Shown here one piece after another: positions 5,545-10,258 of a stretch of DNA of 10,258 nt (position 1 is its first letter; every line of letters begins with the position of its first letter). Both the position numbers and the translations under genes were made by a program. The notes beneath the pieces are model-generated. The model saw only the letters and a list, made by a program, of their open reading frames with translations, ran no database searches and was not told the DNA's origin. Source of the stretch: JADJLQ01 sp034439915 (GTDB lineage: Bacteria; Bacteroidota; Bacteroidia; Chitinophagales; Saprospiraceae); assembly GCA_034439915.1 (NCBI GenBank), contig JAWXBI010000020.1, positions 1 to 10,258 of the forward strand. The letters run 5' to 3'.

Positions 5545-7524
5545 ATGAATTTAAAATCAACTTATATCCTATTGCTGATTGCGGGTTTTTATTTACCGGG
5601 AAGGTCACAGATCAAACTTGCGGTAAAACCCAATGAGGTCACCTCGGATATCTCCCCCCAGATGTGGGGTATCTTTTTTGAGGACATCAATTTTGCCGCT
5701 GATGGAGGACTTTATGCGGAGCTCATTAAAAACGGTTCATTTCAATTTCCGATTGCCCTCACCGGCTGGAGGCTCAACAAACCCAAAGCTGAAGACCAAT
5801 GGCTGATCATCAATCAGCAAAAACGCAGTATTACCAATACCCGGGTAGCACGAATTGTCAAGACCACCGATTCCAGTGCATATACCCTGACCAATGAAGG
5901 ATACCGGGGCATAGGCCTCCTTAAAAATGATAAATATAATTTTTCGGTCTGGGCCAGAGCAATGAGTGGCAATTTAAAACTCCGGATCGAAGTACTCAGA
6001 TCTACGGGTGCAAGAATTGCTTCCGGTGAAATCATTACCACTCCGGGTTCCTGGAAAAAATATGAATTAGCTCTTACGGCTGCGGATTCCGTATATGGCG
6101 GTGTCCTTAAAATTTCTTTTATCGGCAAGGGTTCCATCGAAATGGATAATGTGTCCTTGTTTCCGGTGAATACCTTTAAAAACAGGCCCAATGGAATGCG
6201 CGCCGATCTGGCGGGTCTGCTGGATAGTTTAAAACCCGGATTTGTAAGGTTTCCCGGAGGTTGTATTGTGGAAGGACGCGATCTTCAAAACCGGTATCAA
6301 TGGAAAAATACGGTCGGTCCGGTTGAAAACCGGGGCTTGATCGTCAATCGCTGGAATATGGAATTTGCACGGCGGGCTGCACCGGATTATTATCAGTCCT
6401 TTGGCCTGGGATTTTATGAATATTTCCAATTGGCAGAGGACCTGGGGGCCGAACCGCTGCCCATTATAAATTGTGGCATGGCCTGCCAGTTTAACAGCGG
6501 GGAAGTAGCTGCCATGGATGAGCTCGATCCCTATATTCAGGATGCCCTGGACCTGATAGAATTTGCCAACGGCACGGTGCAGACCAAATGGGGAAAATTA
6601 AGGGCCAGCATGGGCCATCCGGCACCGTTTAATTTAAAAATGCTGGGAGTCGGCAATGAACAATGGGACGCCCAATACATCGAACGTTACCTGGTTTTTG
6701 AAAAAGCACTTAAAACCAAATACCCTCAGATCAAATTGGTAGCCGGTTCGGGCCCGTCTGCTTCCGGGGTTTTATTTGATTACGCCTGGAAACAACTCAA
6801 GACCTCCAAAGCCGATTTTATGGATGAGCATTATTATTTACCTCCTGCCTGGTTCTTCAACAATGCTAAAAGGTATGACCGCTACGATCGTGAAGGTCCA
6901 AAGATATTTGCCGGTGAATACGCGGCCCATGACAAGGAAGAAGCCATACCTGAATCCCGAAACTCCTGGTTGAGTGCCCTGGCAGAAGCTGCTTTTATGA
7001 CCGGACTCGAGCGCAATGCGGATCTGGTGCGTATGTGTTCCTATGCCCCTTTGATGGCCCATGTCGATGCCTGGCAATGGAGGCCTGATCTGATCTGGTT
7101 TGATAATCTCAAGGCCTCAGCCACTCCGAACTATTATGTGCAAAAATTATTTTCCAATTTTAAGGGTACCCATATCATATCTGTTACCATGCAGGATTCG
7201 ATCGTGGCCGGACAGGATAGTTTGTTTGCCTCTTCCGTTTTGGATAAAAATCAAAATCAGGTCATTATCAAACTGGTCAATATGGCCAGGAGTTCCAAAA
7301 AAGTGGAAATCCATATTGACGGACTCCCGCCAGATAAATTTCAAGCCAGGGGGATCACCCTGACCTCGCGTTTATCCAATGATTTTAACAGCCTCAAAAA
7401 CACTAAAATCCAGCCCCAGGAAAAACAGTATGATATCCTGAACAGCATCCTTGCTGCTGAAATGGCACCGTCTTCATTTCAGGTTTTTATTATTCAATAT
7501 GGTTCGCCGAAAATCTCCAAGTAG
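5545..7524 (+). CDS. GH51 alpha-L-arabinofuranosidase, exported
   Basis: A 659-residue glycoside hydrolase that should release terminal alpha-L-arabinofuranose from arabinan, arabinoxylan or similar glycans by a retaining mechanism. Residues 1-22 are a signal peptide. The family N-terminus follows: WGIFFEDINFAADGGLYAEL at 41-60, then NGSFQF. Residues about 70-206 form an inserted beta-rich domain resembling a family 4/9 carbohydrate-binding module, ending in IEMDNVSLFP. The catalytic TIM barrel spans about 210-530, with FVRFPGGC (233-240). Glu372 in GVGNEQWD is the expected acid/base and Glu458 in IFAGEYAAH the expected nucleophile; both are present. Residues about 535-655 are the C-terminal beta-sandwich typical of GH51. 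Length and domain order match the longer GH51 enzymes of Bacteroidota, with no sign of damage. The next gene starts two bases after its stop, so the pair is very likely one transcript. Confidence 0.96.
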   Translation: MNLKSTYILLLIAGFYLPGRSQIKLAVKPNEVTSDISPQMWGIFFEDINFAADGGLYAELIKNGSFQFPIALTGWRLNKPKAEDQWLIINQQKRSITNTRVARIVKTTDSSAYTLTNEGYRGIGLLKNDKYNFSVWARAMSGNLKLRIEVLRSTGARIASGEIITTPGSWKKYELALTAADSVYGGVLKISFIGKGSIEMDNVSLFPVNTFKNRPNGMRADLAGLLDSLKPGFVRFPGGCIVEGRDLQNRYQWKNTVGPVENRGLIVNRWNMEFARRAAPDYYQSFGLGFYEYFQLAEDLGAEPLPIINCGMACQFNSGEVAAMDELDPYIQDALDLIEFANGTVQTKWGKLRASMGHPAPFNLKMLGVGNEQWDAQYIERYLVFEKALKTKYPQIKLVAGSGPSASGVLFDYAWKQLKTSKADFMDEHYYLPPAWFFNNAKRYDRYDREGPKIFAGEYAAHDKEEAIPESRNSWLSALAEAAFMTGLERNADLVRMCSYAPLMAHVDAWQWRPDLIWFDNLKASATPNYYVQKLFSNFKGTHIISVTMQDSIVAGQDSLFASSVLDKNQNQVIIKLVNMARSSKKVEIHIDGLPPDKFQARGITLTSRLSNDFNSLKNTKIQPQEKQYDILNSILAAEMAPSSFQVFIIQYGSPKISK

Positions 7525-7526
7525 CT

Positions 7527-8546
7527 GTGAGTTTTATACAAGCGTTGACCTGTGAACAGCCTGGGCTTTTTAAATATATTGAGATCCCGGAACCAAAATC
7601 CGTAAAGGGCTATTCCATCATCCGGATCAGGCGGATAGGAATCTGCGGCACCGATCTTCATGCTTATAAAGGCACTCAACCCTATTTTAATTACCCCAGG
7701 ATACTGGGACATGAGATAGCCGCTGAATATGTTGCCGGTGATAGTGTTAAGCTAAAAGCAGGCGATCTCTGTACAGCGATGCCTTATATTTCTTGCGGTA
7801 AATGCCGGGCCTGCCTTCAAAAGAAAACCAATTGTTGTCTGCATTTAAAAGTATGTGGTGTACATACAGATGGGGCTATGGCTGAATACTATTCTATTCC
7901 TTCCGAATTGCTTGTTCCTGCTGATGGCCTGGATTTGGATGAATTGGGATTGTTAGAGCCTCTTGCTGTGGCGGCGCATGGGATAAATCGTGCCGGCCCT
8001 ATGCAGGGAGATCCAGTATTAATAATGGGTGCAGGGCCGATCGGTTTGGGATTGGTCATAATGGCCAAAGCAGCCGGAGCTGAGGTATGGTTAATGGATT
8101 TTAATGAAAGCCGCTTAAATTTTGCAACTAAACAGTTTGGGATAACCCATACCCTCCAACCGGAAGCCTTGGAATGGATGGAAACGTATAGATCTGTACA
8201 TGGGGAGGACTTGTTTCCTTTGGTTATCGATGCAACCGGCAGTCTCAAAGCGATCGAATCCGGTATACAATATCTAGGCCATGGCGGACAATATATTCTG
8301 GTTGGTTTGCAAAAACGACCTTTTAGTTTTTCACATCCGGAATTTCATAAAAGAGAAACAACGCTCAAGAGCAGCAGGAATGCGACACTCAGCGATTTTC
8401 ATCAGGTAAAACAATCCATCCTGGCTGGTACGATAGAAGTGGCTCCATTGATAACCCATAGGATACCATTTAGTCAGGTTATTGACCGGTTTGAATCTCT
8501 TTATGTTACACAAAACCAGGTTATTAAGGCGATGATTGAGTTTTGA
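7527..8546 (+). CDS. Zinc-dependent medium-chain dehydrogenase, sugar or polyol type
   Basis: A 339-residue zinc alcohol dehydrogenase of the sorbitol/threonine/galactonate dehydrogenase group, probably oxidising a polyol or sugar acid with NAD. The start is GTG at 7527, two bases after the GH51 stop; no upstream ATG fits, and the translation aligns with the family from its first residues. Catalytic zinc ligands are visible: Cys40 (GICGTDLH), His62-Glu63 (GHE) and Glu144 (LLEPLAV). The structural zinc site is complete as C-x2-C-x2-C-x7-C (Cys90, 93, 96, 104). The Rossmann motif is GAGPIGLG at 168-175, and Asp191 at the end of the second strand favours NAD over NADP. There is no signal peptide, so it is cytoplasmic. 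The fused position suggests its substrate comes from arabinose or a co-released sugar, but that is inference. RspB/LgoD-like L-galactonate dehydrogenases are close relatives by appearance. Confidence 0.94.
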   Translation: MSFIQALTCEQPGLFKYIEIPEPKSVKGYSIIRIRRIGICGTDLHAYKGTQPYFNYPRILGHEIAAEYVAGDSVKLKAGDLCTAMPYISCGKCRACLQKKTNCCLHLKVCGVHTDGAMAEYYSIPSELLVPADGLDLDELGLLEPLAVAAHGINRAGPMQGDPVLIMGAGPIGLGLVIMAKAAGAEVWLMDFNESRLNFATKQFGITHTLQPEALEWMETYRSVHGEDLFPLVIDATGSLKAIESGIQYLGHGGQYILVGLQKRPFSFSHPEFHKRETTLKSSRNATLSDFHQVKQSILAGTIEVAPLITHRIPFSQVIDRFESLYVTQNQVIKAMIEF

Positions 8547-8636
8547 GGTAAAGCGGGTTCCCTAACACTCATGCTGGAATATTGGTCATTTCCTGCCTTT
8601 AATGTCCTGTCCGGAATGACTTTTCAGATTTTCTTC

Positions 8637-8663
8637 TATCTTTATTTTAAGATAATTTTAAAA
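8637..8663 (+). promoter_or_regulatory. Weak -7-like element and AT-only inverted repeat before the phosphatase gene
   Basis: TATCTTTA (8637-8644) is one base off TAnnTTTG, the Bacteroidota -7 consensus. Directly after it, ATTTTAA and TTAAAAT form an inverted repeat around a seven-base centre at about 8643-8663. No -33 TTTG is evident at the right distance. The assignment is tentative, because this region is AT-rich and such matches arise by chance. Confidence 0.2.
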
Positions 8664-8723
8664 TCCTGCAGGGGATTATACTCGTTTGTACTTATGTTAT
8701 CATTATACTAAAGACTCCTTGAA

Positions 8724-9818
8724 ATGAATATTATTTTACTCGTATTATTCTATATTATGTCAGAGCCGTTTCAATCAGGATCTCTCAACGGCAAAGTTTT
8801 GGTTGATGGACCTTATGTTACCTATACCAAAGAAAAAATTTATTCAACCTCTATTTTCGAAGAAGGAGGTGTAAAAAGCGCAGTGACCGAAAGTTTCCCC
8901 GTTGCGGATAAAAAAAATATAACCTTGCAAGTGGCTACGGACGAACCAGGAAAAACATTTTCGGTCAGGCTCAAGGCCAAAATGGACAATGAAAAAGCGG
9001 AATACGGCAAAGTGTCCAAGTTGCTGGTCATGTCGGATATCGAGGCTAATTTTAAAGCCTTCAGGACCTTATTGCAGGTCAATGGAGTGATCGATGAAAA
9101 TTTTCAATGGATTTATGGGAAGGGGCACCTTGCGCTGACCGGTGATTTTTTTGACCGGGGTAATCAACAAAATGAAGTGCTTTGGTTGATCTATTCTCTC
9201 GAAGAACAGGCAAAAGCTGCTAAAGGGTATGTACACTTTATTCTGGGAAACCATGAAATCATGAATATGAGCGGCGATTTCCGGTATGTCAATCCCCGCT
9301 ATATGGAACACGCCAAACTGATGAATGAACCCTATATTTCATTATACTGGGATGATACGGAATTGGGGAGGTGGTTGCGTACTAAAAATATAGCAGAGAA
9401 AATCGGTGATATCCTATTTGTACATGGGGGTATTTCTGCCCTGGTAAACTTAATGGGAATGCCAGCACCACAAATCAATGATATCGCGCGTCCGTTTTAT
9501 CCCGATACCGCTTACAACTATCCGGATATTAAAGTGGAGTTATTATTCAGTGATCTCGGGCCTTTCTGGTACCGGGGATATTATTCCCAAAAAGCCAAAG
9601 CGACCTCCAAACAGATTGATAGCACCTTGTCGTTGTTCAATGTAAAATACATTGCCACCGGACACACCGTGGTCGCCGATACCATAAGTGTATTATTTGA
9701 CGGAAGGGTATTCAATACGGATGTATATCATGCGAAGGGTATTTCGGAGGCTATGTTGGTGGAAGAAGGTAAATTTTACAGGGTCAATTCCAAAGGAGAG
9801 AAAAAACTTCTAAAGTAG
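8724..9818 (+). CDS. Metallophosphatase of the Shewanella-like (PPP-type) group
   Basis: A 364-residue calcineurin-like phosphoesterase. Residues 1-12 are hydrophobic (MNIILLVLFYIM) and may form a short signal or anchor. Residues about 20-95 precede the catalytic domain and match nothing I recognise. The catalytic domain shows the PPP-family motifs in order: SDIEANF at 104-110, GDFFDRG (140-146), GNHE (175-178), VHGG (233-236) and GHT (313-315). The first motif normally reads D-x-H; here it is Asp105-x-Glu107, with Glu in place of a metal-binding His. Asp141, Asp144, Arg145, Asn176, His177, His234 and His314 are all present, so activity is plausible. The protein substrate, if any, is unknown. 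It sits 177 bases after the dehydrogenase with no evident Shine-Dalgarno sequence, so it may have its own promoter; TATCTTTA at 8637-8644 is a weak candidate. Its link to sugar use is only positional. Confidence 0.9.
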   Translation: MNIILLVLFYIMSEPFQSGSLNGKVLVDGPYVTYTKEKIYSTSIFEEGGVKSAVTESFPVADKKNITLQVATDEPGKTFSVRLKAKMDNEKAEYGKVSKLLVMSDIEANFKAFRTLLQVNGVIDENFQWIYGKGHLALTGDFFDRGNQQNEVLWLIYSLEEQAKAAKGYVHFILGNHEIMNMSGDFRYVNPRYMEHAKLMNEPYISLYWDDTELGRWLRTKNIAEKIGDILFVHGGISALVNLMGMPAPQINDIARPFYPDTAYNYPDIKVELLFSDLGPFWYRGYYSQKAKATSKQIDSTLSLFNVKYIATGHTVVADTISVLFDGRVFNTDVYHAKGISEAMLVEEGKFYRVNSKGEKKLLK

Positions 9819-9928
9819 GTTCATCCCTTCTGGAAATTACAAAGTAAATGCAATATTCCTAATCCCGTTTTCAGTACCTGACCGAATAAATGAATATTGT
9901 ATCTTGGCATGGACAATCATTTTTATTC

Positions 9929-10258
9929 ATGAATGGTTACTTAATCAAACTGTTTTTTGTATTCAGTTTCTTTTATCCTGTTCAATTTTTAACTGCACAG
10001 ATTGAATGGCCACCGATTACCCAGACCTCCAAACCCTGGACCCGATGGTGGTGGCAGGGTAGTGCTGTTGACGAACCCGGGCTGAAAACCACCATGAAAT
10101 GGTATCAGGAAGCAGGACTTGGTGGACTTGAAATCGCCCCTATTTATGGGGTTCAGGGCCAGGAAAAATTGTTTATTAATTATCTGACTCCAGCCTGGAT
10201 GGATCGATTTTCTTTTGTACTGAGCGAAGCGAAAAAATTAAACCTCGGAATCGATATG
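9929..10258 (+). CDS. GH106-like glycoside hydrolase, N-terminal fragment (runs off right edge)
   Basis: An open frame from the ATG at 9929 gives 110 residues with no stop before the window ends. Residues 1-24 are a signal peptide ending Leu-Thr-Ala-Gln. The mature part starts with PWTRWWWQGSAVDEPGLK (about residues 36-53), then WYQEAGLGGLEIAPIYG and LTPAWMDRFSFVLSEAKKL, ending in GIDM. This order (a W-rich strand, a helix, a Gly-Gly-Glu-Ile strand, then a helix and a strand ending in Asp-Met) is typical of the first barrel repeats in the GH106-like family, which includes alpha-L-rhamnosidases of Bacteroidota acting on pectin. Full members exceed 800 residues, so most of the gene, including the catalytic residues, lies outside the window. 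The gene is 110 bases after the phosphatase in the same direction. Substrate is an inference from family; a GH2-related or other TIM-barrel hydrolase is the alternative. Confidence 0.82.
   Translation, partial: MNGYLIKLFFVFSFFYPVQFLTAQIEWPPITQTSKPWTRWWWQGSAVDEPGLKTTMKWYQEAGLGGLEIAPIYGVQGQEKLFINYLTPAWMDRFSFVLSEAKKLNLGIDM

Overview
The window looks like chromosomal DNA from a Bacteroidota bacterium; I cannot place it at genus level. The evidence is an outer-membrane beta-barrel receptor with a carboxypeptidase-regulatory-like N-terminus, several Sec signal peptides ending in Ala-Gln or similar, a lipoprotein with Ser-Lys-Asp just after the lipobox Cys, weak or absent Shine-Dalgarno sequences, and short-period repeats between genes.

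Layout. The left part (1-4065) is minus-strand. At the left edge is the N-terminus of a secreted protein with a Gln-Pro repeat (1-78, cut by the edge). A 499-base gene-free stretch follows, holding a compact GC-rich cluster of hairpins. Next is a broken lipoprotein gene (578-1329, frameshifted, no ATG), then a gene-free stretch and a large TonB-dependent-receptor-like outer-membrane protein (1636-4065). From a divergent intergenic region at 4066-4371 the rest runs on the plus strand: an exported sugar isomerase/epimerase-like TIM-barrel protein (4372-5214), a repeat-rich 330-base spacer, a GH51 alpha-L-arabinofuranosidase (5545-7524), a zinc-dependent medium-chain dehydrogenase starting 2 bases after it (7527-8546), an SLP-type metallophosphatase (8724-9818), and the start of a GH106-like glycoside hydrolase running off the right edge (9929-10258).

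How they fit together (inference). The plus-strand genes resemble a small carbohydrate-use cluster. The arabinofuranosidase and the putative GH106-like enzyme would release L-arabinose and perhaps L-rhamnose from plant side chains such as pectin or arabinoxylan. The exported isomerase-like protein and the cytoplasmic dehydrogenase could act on released or modified sugars. No SusD-like protein or sugar sensor is present, so this is not a canonical polysaccharide utilisation locus. The divergent receptor belongs to the OMP_b-brl_3 type rather than SusC, and its link to sugar uptake is unproven.

I found no clearly new system. The most unusual items are the hairpin cluster at 440-545, the palindrome and GTTGAATTG repeat region at 5221-5430, the D-x-E variant of the first metal motif in the phosphatase, and the decayed lipoprotein gene.
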